Positions 12,830-22,600 of a stretch of DNA of 64,000 nt are shown piece by piece. Both the position numbers and the translations under genes were made by a program. Source of the stretch: Rhizophagus irregularis. Lineage: Eukaryota > Glomeromycota > Glomeromycetes > Glomerales > Glomeraceae. Under the pieces are notes generated by a model. That model saw only the letters and a program-made list of their open reading frames with translations. It was not told the DNA's origin and ran no database searches. The first letter of the stretch is position 1, and each line of letters opens with the position of its first letter. Where the stretch lies: contig NC_089442.1 in the NCBI RefSeq assembly GCF_026210795.1, positions 2,480,001-2,544,000 of the forward strand. Direction: 5' to 3'.

Positions 12830-13428
12830 TTGGATATATGAAACACAAAAACAAATCCATGTGAAAGTTCATGTAGTTTCATTGCATATGAAAAAACAGC
12901 TGGATCATCATTATGTAATGCTTTCTTTTTCTTTTTGAAGATACCAGTCTTTTTTGACATAAAATCATCTATAAATGAAAGATATACAGTCTATATCATG
13001 TTCTCCTATCTTACCTGCACCTTTTGTTGAAGAATACCATGTGAATGAAGTACAAACTCCTGGTTCAATTGAAAGATTAGGCAATTACAGAATGAATTCA
13101 TCAAAAAACAATCAAGTTCTTAACTGATGAATTTTGATATAATTGTTATTTCCCTTTTGAGGTTTCTGGCATGGTGAATAGAAAGCACACAAAGTAAAAC
13201 AGTTAAAAAAATGCTTTGTTGGGTCTCATTATAAATTTCACAATGATTGATTTCAAAAGCAGAAGAGAAAGAAATCCATGTGATAATTCAAGATATAGTT
13301 GGTGTGGAAACATTCAGAATATTGGAGGATTAGAAACATACAAATGTAAGAATTGCAGAGATAGAGATGTCAATGGTGCCCCGAGGGATATTCCTTCGGG
13401 CTTTGTCATAAGACATCTTCATGCATGA
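12830..13428 (+). pseudogene. Relic of a eukaryotic TnpB / Fanzor-like nuclease gene
   Basis: TnpB and Fanzor proteins are RNA-guided, RuvC-type nucleases of IS605/IS607-like transposons. In order, and with several frame changes, I read: IHQKTIKFLTDEF (about 13097-13134); PFEVSGMVNRKHTK (about 13152-13195), which holds the RuvC glutamate; MLCW and SHYKF (13212-13240); then an open frame ending SWCGNIQNIGG, YKCKNC and DRDVNGA (13310-13380), the zinc ribbon and last catalytic aspartate, and IRHLHA before the stop. The first ribbon Cys is replaced (YSWC). About three residues are missing after CKNC. A short insertion of CCCGAGGG...TTCGGG type splits the expected GARNIF segment. Upstream stops and shifts make it non-functional. 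Confidence 0.75.
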
Positions 13429-14064
13429 AATAGTAACTTTAGTACTTTACTTAGTAATTGATTATTATTAATGTGTTACAATCAATCCGGTCGAGAATTA
13501 AACGTGATGTATTACGAAGGTAGGTTCGTACGATAGTATGGCGTACATGCAATATTCGATATCGACATCTGTTTAGGTGTTTTTTTTGACCAGTAAAATA
13601 AAAAAATTAGGTGTGCGGCGTGACATTATCGAAAAATATATACCAGTACCAGTTTTTATTTTAAACTAAAAAGATGATCAAATCCACAAAAAAACAAAAA
13701 AATTTTTAGGGTAAATAAAATAATGTATTAAAAAATAATTCGAATGAAAATATATATGTAAAAACAATACAGAAATTAAAGAAAAAAATTTTTTCCATTT
13801 TTACTTTATCTAAAAAAAAAGATAAAATTAATTTCAGCATCCGGATCATTCTTTGATGATTTGCAAACAATACTATATAGATACCTAGAAAATTGGTTTT
13901 AAGCAATAGTAAAATAAAGTGATAATTGAAATTGAAAATAAAAGTAAAATAAATGCCCACTTTAGAAAAAGAAATTCAATCATCTTTCATATCCCTGAAC
14001 AAAAATATTAAAATGATTAATAAAATATAATCAATTATATATACGAAATAAGTAACCAGCACTC
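13429..14064. other. Region 3' of the TnpB relic
   Basis: No gene. The first 150 bp (13430-13580) is richer in GC than its surroundings and could include the right end of the TnpB-bearing element. The rest is AT-rich and runs into the 3' end of the SR gene. Confidence 0.4.
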
Positions 14065-15924
14065 TTACTTATCATCATCACGACGCTCAACACTTCTGGA
14101 ACGACTTCTTTTTGGACTGCGTGAATCATCACGACGACGAGGTGAAACCGAACGAGAACCATGTTCTTTACCATTAGCAGGAGGAGTCTTGGATCTCGAC
14201 CGTGAACGACGAGAACTTCTACGAGGGGAACGAGAAGGTGATCGACGAGAACTACGACGTGGAGATCGAGAACGAGACCTTGAACGACGACGACGATCAC
14301 GATCACGGTCAATATCATTATCCTAAATTCAACAAATAAAAAATTAATACATACTTATATATATATGTATATATATTAAAATGCAATAAAATGTAAAATA
14401 TCAAATATATTCACCGGAGCTTCACGAAGAATAATACGTTTACCCTTCAATTCTGTATCATCAAGCTTTCTGATTGCATTCTTCATATCTTCGTATGAGG
14501 AAAATTCAACCACACTGATATAAATTTTTAATATAATAATTAGTTTCGGGAAATAAATAAATAAGATTAAATAATTAAAATATTCATTATTCATACCCTT
14601 CCCCATCACGGTCTTTGTGACAATCAGCAAAAGTCACTTCACCTGCTTTCCGCATTAGGTCCTTCAGATCCTTTAGTAAAAGAATGGTAGAGAGAGGAGG
14701 GGAAGTAGGGTTTGATTTGAGTTATGCTATACGGAGATCCTCTAGGGCACTTGTCATTCCATATATGAAGAACCAAATAAATATGCCAATGGAAGGAACA
14801 AGAGTCGGCATATCCAAAGAAAGGCAGTAAAGGTAACCAAATTAATAGAATCCAATAGAGCCAGAAAAGGGAGGAAATCGCCTTATTGATATTTTGAGTT
14901 ACTCTCTTCCTTCCAGGCATAAGAAACAACAACTTCTAATTTATTCTATTTCAGGTGCACTTTAACAGTAGTAGATAAATCATGGAAGATAACGTTGGCC
15001 AGTTCCCGATTTGTCCCCTTTTTATTAATTTTATCTCCCAATTATAAATTTGGGATGAAATGCAATTGTAATTCTTTGGGATGCAGACAACTATTAAGAC
15101 TTTTCAAGAATAAGAATCCAAAAAAAGCCATAACAAGCAACCATGCGGGAAAGAAGAGCTATAACCAAAGGCCAAATCAAACTAGTAGAACACCAGGGAC
15201 ATAAGAGTAGGGACCAGAAGGCCAGCCAAATAGCGAGAGCTGCAGGCGGCAAATGTACGGATTTTTGGAACATAGTTGCATACCTGCCAGCTACAGCTTG
15301 ATGACAAATTTTCCACAATTAATCGGTATTGAGGATTTCTTTGCGGAGGAGCGAACCGACTATAAGATTGAAAAAAAAAGATAAACAAATCGTTCAGCTG
15401 ATGATACACGTAATTAAAACAAACAAAAAGAATTCAAATGCATAAAGGAAATTCAAGGATGGGGAAGAGGAATAAAAGTTTCCAGGACTGTGTTGCAACG
15501 TGCCTGCCACGATCGCGGTCGCGGTCGTCCCGGCGACGATCATCCCTATCCCTGTCCCTATCCCTGCGGTCGTCCCTGTCTCTGTCTCTACGATCATCAC
15601 GGTCACGACGTCTACGTTCTCCTCTAGCGTATTCAACAATTAATCTAATATAAAATAACATAATTTAAGAACAAAAGTATATTCCATATCTACAGTAAAA
15701 AAGTTATAAAGCGAATTAAGTAATTCGTACTTTTCACCCATAAAACTCTTTCCATTAAAAGCGTAAACAACATCATCAGCATCACGGTGGTCTCGAAACT
15801 CAACGAAACCGAAACCATTCATCAATTTTATTTCTCTGATGGTGCCGTAATTACGAAAAAGCTTTTCGACATCTCGTTCACGGGCATCTCTCGCAAGACG
15901 ACCAATATATACCCTTGTTGCCAT
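14065..15924 (-). CDS. SR-family splicing factor with two RRMs
   Basis: Nuclear pre-mRNA splicing regulator of the SRSF1/4/5/6 or fission-yeast Srp2 group. On the minus strand the exons are 15731-15924, 15504-15644, 15284-15359, 14597-14670, 14415-14514 and 14065-14322. They close in frame to 280 aa. RRM1 is about residues 1-73 (RVYIGRL as RNP2, NGFGFVEF as RNP1). A spacer of Arg/Asp dipeptides follows (about 77-111). RRM2 is about 122-192 and carries the [13 protein letters not shown] signature specific to this SR subgroup, split by an intron. The C terminus is an RS domain (about 200-280) ending ERRDDDK. The intron at 15360-15503 appears to use a GC donor (AG|GCACGT), because no GT donor keeps the frame. 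The intron at 14671-15283 is 613 nt, far longer than the other four (82-144 nt). Confidence 0.93.
14671..15283 (-). other. Long intron in RRM2 of the SR gene
   Basis: This intron sits between SWQ and DLKD. It is visibly less AT-rich than the neighbouring intergenic DNA, and several frames stay open over 60-95 codons. No TE signature or target duplication was seen. SR genes in animals, plants and some fungi hold long introns with stop-containing cassette exons used for self-limitation through mRNA decay. A similar role here is an inference. Confidence 0.45.
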
Positions 15925-16023
15925 TATAAGGTTGAAGTCACAAAAGGCAAGAAAAAAATTTTTTAGGAAAAGGTTTTATTTCGGCTGAATCGAGTGATAA
16001 ACTATGTATACAATATTTAATAA

Positions 16024-16033
16024 CGCACGTGAT
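16024..16033. promoter_or_regulatory. CACGTG E-box upstream of the SR gene
   Basis: CGCACGTGAT about 100 bp upstream of the SR start codon. A comparable box occurs at the same distance upstream of the gene at 50670-52223. CACGTG is the core bound by bHLH factors such as Cbf1. Confidence 0.4.
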
Positions 16034-16919
16034 TATATTTTATACTGCCACCAATTGTAAATTATGGCTGTGTTGCTAAGCCAGTTTTTATAATTTTAGC
16101 ATGTAGATTGTTGGAATATCAAAAAAGATAAAAACCAGCTAATTAAAGAAAATGGATAAAAAAAGAATTTGTAAAAAAGTGTAAAAAAGAATTTAATAAA
16201 AAGAAAAAGAGAATTGGTAAAAAAAATGAATGAATTTGGTAAAAAAAAGTGAGTTTAATAAAAGTATTACTTCAGATAATTTTTACATATAAATCTTTTT
16301 AATAGAAAGGTAAGTATATTACTTTAAAAGATTTTATATTTTATAATTTCTTATAATAAAAAAATTTTATTATATTAAAATCATAAATTCTGATTTTTAA
16401 ATAAATTACTAACTAAGTATTATTTATGATTTTTAAATAAGAATACATATATTGGTTTTTAACTAAATATTTGATATATATAATTTATAATTAAGGCTTT
16501 TTTAATTTTTGTGATTATCTTAAAATCTAATAATCAGATTTAAATAAACTTTTTTATTTGTAAAACTCATTAATAGTTATAATTTAAAAAAAAATTATGA
16601 TAGTTTTATGTAGAAACTTTATTAATAAGTATATTTAAGCAGCACTGTGTATTTCCTGTTTTCAGAAATGTAATCATATTCAATATTAAGTTTTTTGCCT
16701 GGATGAGATCACTTTAAAGTTCAATAAACTAAAATTTTTATTAAAATATAGGAAAAGTTTCACTTGAAAATAATATCTTAATTATAAGGCTTTCGTTTGC
16801 ATATTTATTTATATATATATACGACTAAAATTGAAAAAGTTAAATCATGACGATCTGCCGCAGTAAAAATTTTTTTTGCACACCACTGTATCTAAGATTT
16901 TAAAGATCAAATTGATTTC
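16034..16919. other. AT-rich intergenic DNA, nothing recognised
   Basis: Purine-rich and A-rich tracts (16140-16260), then AT-rich sequence without reading frames of protein character. Confidence 0.5.
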
Positions 16920-17495
16920 TTTCTCTTTCAACAATTCAAAATGTTTAGATAAAAACGATAACGAAGGTAAAAATTCTATTTTTCAATAATCAATACTTAA
17001 ATATTCTAATCATTTCTAATATTTCACTGCAGAACAAGATTTGTCATTGTATCCTACTATCGAACAGGTAGTAAGAAATATATTCCTGGATGCGGAAAAC
17101 GCCCAAGTCAGAAAATGTCAAGCAAATCTCTGGGGCTAATAAATTGGATCCGGTTGTTGTGATTAAACCCAATCCTACTTGGGTCACAAATTATGGATGG
17201 ATTGCTTATAACAATGCCATGGATCATTTCGCAACGTATAATCTCAACAACAATCAGAGAAGGGGACGAACTTAGCAGATGTGTATTCCATTTCAAAGAC
17301 ATACAAGAATTACATACGGTTCGAGATGGAATTTGCAACGCCAATCTCATCCCAAATGGGTTCCACATCCCTCGAGGACTACAAGCGAGTGGTACTAATA
17401 ATCCGGTACCGCTTGGACAAGCATATTTAGTTATCAAGTTAGGTGTAAAGAAATCGGAATTTTTGGAAGATATTAAATTTTTTCATCAAATTTAG
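16920..17495 (+). pseudogene. Degenerate gene of unknown function
   Basis: A protein-like reading continues across three frames. After a possible intron (acceptor near 17032) comes LSLYPTIEQVVRNIFLDAEN (17041 onward), then VVVIKPNPTWVTNYGWIAYN (about 17155-17215) after a shift near 17135. A third frame follows with CVFHFKDIQELHTVRDGICN and PVPLGQAYLVIKLGVKKS after another shift near 17250, ending at TAG 17493-17495. The joins are not explained by introns with usable borders, so it is probably decayed. I do not recognise the family. A 109-codon frame on the opposite strand (17108-17437) looks less protein-like. Confidence 0.4.
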
Positions 17496-18239
17496 TCATG
17501 GATTGTGTCCTGAGGGACAAAGATAAAGATAAATTTTTACAATTAGGATATCAAATTAGAGAATAATAATTAAATAAATTCACAAATTACAGATTGCTTT
17601 TACGAATCACGTGTTAGTCACATGCAGGACCTCAGGGTCTCAGTCTATGAGTAATATTTTCAGTCACGTAATAGAAAAGTTCCCTCTCGCCGGGAATGGT
17701 TATAAACTCTTAATTTCGAAGAGTATTTATTGAAAGTGCTTTGAGTTGGGAAACTTTGGTATTGTTTGCTTAAGTCTCCGAGGGCCTACCAACCATATCT
17801 AACACCCAATCGATTCCTTAATCCAGTTCATTTATACCTTCATATTCCGACTGGTCCCTTCATATACAGCACCTTCCAGCTAAATCCTGGAATGAAAACT
17901 AGGTATTAGTTGCAACTTTGAAGACGTCTCCTTGCAAATTCTCAGTCTCAACCGAAAGTAACCTACCTTAATTGCGTAATGTCCCGTCCAGGCCAAAGGT
18001 ATGAAGTAAACTACCTGTTTCGTCTCGCCGGCACCTTTACATACTGCAATATGCGCATCTTCACTTGCCAACATGTGTTAGAAAAAAATATCGCAAATAT
18101 GTATTTTGTGAAAAGCACATCCCTATTCTTCGGCAAGAATTTTCCCGATATTGTACTGCGCATTTCAGGTGATTGATTTCATCCAATGCTATAAGCCTAT
18201 AATTGCAAATTTTAATTTATTGCTTGAAGTATTGCAGGT
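17496..18239. other. Intergenic, possible small exon remnants
   Basis: The composition is nearer to coding DNA at 17600-18180, with short open frames on both strands (for example 17979-18176 on plus). No convincing protein, splice pattern or RNA gene could be assembled. A CACGTG box occurs near 17613. Confidence 0.3.
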
Positions 18240-19140
18240 AAGACAATATTCCAACTTATCTTGGGAATACAACTTTACTAATTTAGGATCATAAGGGAGC
18301 TGATTCCCATTTTCACAGTACCATGAGCCATGTAATCCAAAATTACCTTACTTTCCATCGCAGATAGGGCATGGTGAGCTCCACGGCTGAGATGATGTAA
18401 AATCATAATTATCAATCCAACTGAAACTATTTCCAAATTTCAAGTATGGGAAGTGCTCTAAGACAGATTTGATAATTAATTCTGGATCAGGTCTGACTTC
18501 AAAAGTTATAGGCCTTTTTTCTTCATATTGCTCAGAAGATGATATATAGGATACTTTGTTTTCTGGCTTCAGATTTATGAGAAGGCAATCTTCTGATAAT
18601 TGCTATGGCTCATACCCAGTTTCTTTTTTATATTTTTGTATAAGTTGGACTGAATCTTATCTGTCAAAATGCTTGGTAACCCAGTTAATTTGGCATGCCA
18701 ATCCAGGTATTCGGAAGTTAATATTTTATTGGATTCACTCATATTTCCTTTTTTCTATGATCACAGATCAATTTAAATCCCTTTTTCTCTTTAGTTTGAA
18801 AAAAAGATTAAAATTCCAGATAGAAAGCTGTCTAATATCTTTTATCATATTTCTAAAAAAATAGTTAGATATATTACCAAAAAAATAGTTAGATCATCTC
18901 CTGCAGGAGGAGGAGTATTGAGACTATGCAGTTATCTCAATTTCATGCTGTTCACATTTAATAAAGTAAGATTCAGATTTATACATACTTTTTATATTTT
19001 TCTCATCATCATAATCTAAACTGCATAATGGGCATGATGTCTTATCAGTAATGCCATAATAATCAAAATTTTCACTACTAAATTCCCTATATAAAGCAGG
19101 ATATTGGTCTAATATTTTGTTGCGAAAATAGGAGCAGTTA
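18240..19140 (-). pseudogene. Decayed gene with repeated CPxC modules
   Basis: Two related modules are read on the minus strand. The first (about 19130-18930) contains YREFSSENFDYYGITDKTSC, then PLC and the tail YFIKCEQHEIEITA before a stop. The second (about 18500-18355) contains PDPELIIKSVLEHFPYLKFG and SSPCPICDGK. Stops and frame changes separate them. The CPxC pairs suggest small zinc-binding knuckles. The module type reminds me of a large lineage-specific family in Rhizophagus genomes, without known function. That resemblance is from memory and not checked. Confidence 0.5.
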
Positions 19141-19377
19141 TGAAGTGGACTCTTGGATGAGGAATAGGTAGTATCACGTCTACCTTGGTAACCAATTTTT
19201 TCAAGCTAAAGGAATCGCCCAAAGAATTGGAGACATCAGTTTAACTAGAAGTATCATCATTAATAGAATTATTTGAGTGATACGAATAGTAGTAGAGTAT
19301 GGTGGAGGTGTTGAGTATAGTATAACGTGGACGTAACATTACAGTCAACTCTCTTTATAGTCACACATTTGGGACAG

Positions 19378-19397
19378 TCCATATTTGGTGATTATGA
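19378..19397. repeat. Target-site duplication, LINE copy 1 (left)
   Basis: TCCATATTTGGTGATTATGA, identical over 20 bp to 27395-27414. Confidence 0.9.
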
Positions 19398-19661
19398 GCA
19401 AACAGTCTTATGACTTTATCTTTTATTATTAAATTTAAACGAAAAGTACAATAAACAGATCGAACAATATTACAAATATCAAAATATAGAAAATAAACAT
19501 AAAAAATAAAAAGAACTAGCTTCACGATTCATACAAGTAAAGAAATCTAAACAAAATAAAATTAAGTAAAGAAAAACTAAACTATTACAGAAACGCATAC
19601 CCCATCTTTACCCGAAGGCCAGTGTGAGTCAACTATCCAGCATGTCCTAAGATCCAAACCG

Positions 19662-22600
19662 TTACCAAAAAGAAATCCTAAGTAGAGGCTGAACTGTTAA
19701 GCGGCGCCAAAAATCCAAATGTGAAATCCAAGATCCCCCACGGATTATAGAAGAGGAAACCCAAGAAACCCAGGAATCCAAGGAAGCTGTCGCCAAAGAA
19801 GGTGTCGAAGAGTCAAGAGGAATGTTAGAGGAAGGACAAAGAGTAGAAGGAGGCCCAAGAGCTGACGATTTCATTTTTTTTGTAATGCCTTGAGCTGATT
19901 CCCAATGATGAAAGAAAATGGAACGGCACAACCAGATTTGGACATAAAGGTCAAAGTGAAAGTCGTGCAAAGGTGTATCTAAGACAGACCATATGGTAAG
20001 TGAAGAATAATAATTTCCAAGAAACTCTGTAAGGGATATCGGTATAAGTCCTCGTGCGAGTCTCAGGCAAGAAAATGAAGGAGGGACACAATTCCAACAA
20101 TCAAGAGCCATAAATTCAGCAGCAAAAGAGTCCGGTAAAGGTATTAAAGATGACGCGGAAAGGAATTTGTCAAGATAATTAGTCCGGAGAGCCAATAGAA
20201 GTGTTTTAAAGGTATTTAAAGGGCTAAATTCCAGTAAGATATAAGGACAGGTCCACAAGTGGTCTAAAGTCTCAGGGAGAAGAGTTGCATTGAGGACAAA
20301 GCCAGCTCGGATTATAAAGGTGAGGCTTTCGTCTCTGAAGAGTTGTAAGCGTTGGAAGCATATCTAAAAGTAATTTGATACGAAAACCACAAAACTCAGA
20401 ACGGCCATTCCGATGAGAAGCAAATTGCTTATTGTTATTGAGACAAAATATGGTACAAGCCCAATCAATATCAGAAATTGAAGAAGAGGAATTAAATCTC
20501 GGTAATACAGCAAGAGTTAAAAGACTTTTAGCGTCAAAAATATCTCTAAAAAATTTCCGGATATTCATATCCACAGGTAAGGAATTAAATTGTAAAATGC
20601 AAGGAGCCATCAATACCGATGGTGAACAAGAAGGAAGATGTGAATCAGTATGAGCGGCTTTGGCTAATGCATCCACATGATTATTCAAAGGGTCGTCAGC
20701 ATGAGCAGGAACCTTGATCAAGGTAATATCCAGATTCTTTTGCAACATAATAGTGCGTATGGAGGACCACAAAAGGTGGTTGGATTCTTTAAGCATTCTG
20801 GGAATAAAAGGAGCATCCACATATAAAGACCATAAAGAAAGTAATTGAGCACAATCAGTAGCGACAGTAATCTTAGAATTCCAAGGGAGGGAGTCCAATC
20901 CATGCAATAAAGCAAACACTTCTGAACGTAAAGCAGAAGGAAGGATAGAAGAAATGATATTATAATGGGATTCCAAAATAAATCCATCGGAATCTATAGC
21001 AGTCCATGCATAAGCCATCGAAGGAATCGGATGACTAGAAGAAGGAAGGAAGGAGCCATCAATATAAAGTGTAGATACCGAAGAAGGAAGGTGGATATCA
21101 GAAATCTGAGACACTTGATTGCTCATAAGGGGTGATCGAACTGGAGCAAAAAGATGAAATAGTAATAAAGATTTGGCATAGCCTAGCGAAGCGGAAAGTG
21201 AGACCGATCGAGTGTCTGCATGTATATAAGTACGAGGCTTCGTAGGGTAACGGATGAGATTTGATAAAGGCACATAAGAGAAGCACTTTTCAGAAGGACA
21301 TCGTTTAAGCAATGTTTTGGAAGTAGAGGATCGCGGAAGAGCAGAGGCACATCCTTGGCATGCAGTAAAATCAGATAATAAATCATCAACAGATGACGCA
21401 ATCCAATGTGAAATAAGAGCTTCGTTACGTGGAGCTGGATATGTAGTAATCACACGGCCAACAAGAAAAGAGTTAGTATTACGATTAAAAGAAACAGCCC
21501 ATTGAGGGTTAAACCAATAATTTCGACTAATATCTATAAAGGAAATAGAAGCTACAGTATGAGAACTAGGAATTCTAAATCGTTGTAAAATAAAAAAAGA
21601 AGGTGAATTAGGAATAACAATAAGGTTAAACAAATAATTAAACCAAGCAGGCACAGATCCTTTGTTCGATACTCGTTTAAGAAAGCGCAAATCTTTCCAT
21701 GAAAGAAGTCGAGAGCCACACGGTGTAATCAGTTGGGCAAGAAAACGAGTGCAGAAATTATTCCGAACATTTTTCATGGAAGTAAATAAATCTTTTGGTA
21801 AAATAGACCGGAGTGGAATCGCCAGTCGTAAATCTTTCCTCGGAGGTCGGAACAATAAAGACCACGTGATATTCAATCGAGAAGAGAACAATAAAGAATT
21901 GAACAAAGAATGTGTTCGTAAGGAAAAGGTATGGGACCATGGTTCTAAATCAATAGTAGAGGGACAGACATCACAATCCAAAAATCCTTGCAGATAGGTA
22001 ATCATATAGTTGGCAAAAAGCTCATATGAAGGGTGAGAAAAAATTCTTTGCCATGAAGCCACATGAGATGATAGAAACCGACCAAACGCTTGTTGGATAG
22101 AGAACGGCAATAATGTAAAAAGCGCAGGAAGAGGAGTGCATGGCGAGCGCAGCTCTGTCGATAAGAGAAAGCATTGGAGAAACCATGCGATTAATGGTGG
22201 ATTCAGCAAATAAGGTGGATTGTAGGCGAAACTCTAGCCTTGGAAGTAAAACAATATTATAAAGATAGGCCACGTGTTGTGCCAAAAGTTTTTTAGGACT
22301 AAGTAAAGCAGCCATATCTTTGACCATGGAAACAGTTTGGTTGTGAACAAAACGAGAAGAAGCCGAAAGATTAAACCAAACACCTAAAAATCGAAAAGAT
22401 GTAGATAAGGCTAATGCCTTTAAAGTAAGGGTATGAGATGTAATTAAAGGGGATGAAGAAAGATCAAACACAATAGTTTGAGAAAATTGTTCAGAAGAAA
22501 GAAGGATATATTTTGCTGAATTAGCTTGAGTATTATTTAAAGTATAAAATTCAGCAGTAATGGAAAAGCGATCTTCAATTCCTCGTTTAGATGAGGCAAT

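Noticed and set aside
14031-14318. Val/Leu-rich minus-strand frame
   Set aside because: Out-of-frame reading of the RS-domain exon of the SR gene.
15394-15661. Overlapping open frames on both strands in the RD-rich part of the SR gene
   Set aside because: Shadows of the Arg/Asp-coding exon 15504-15644; only one frame joins correctly to both RRMs.
17300-17340. GGTTCGAGAT as a tRNA T-arm
   Set aside because: No acceptor or anticodon arm can be paired around it. No tRNA gene was found anywhere in the window.
17108-17437. 109-codon open frame on the minus strand
   Set aside because: The plus-strand readings have more natural protein texture and extend beyond it. No splice context supports the minus frame.
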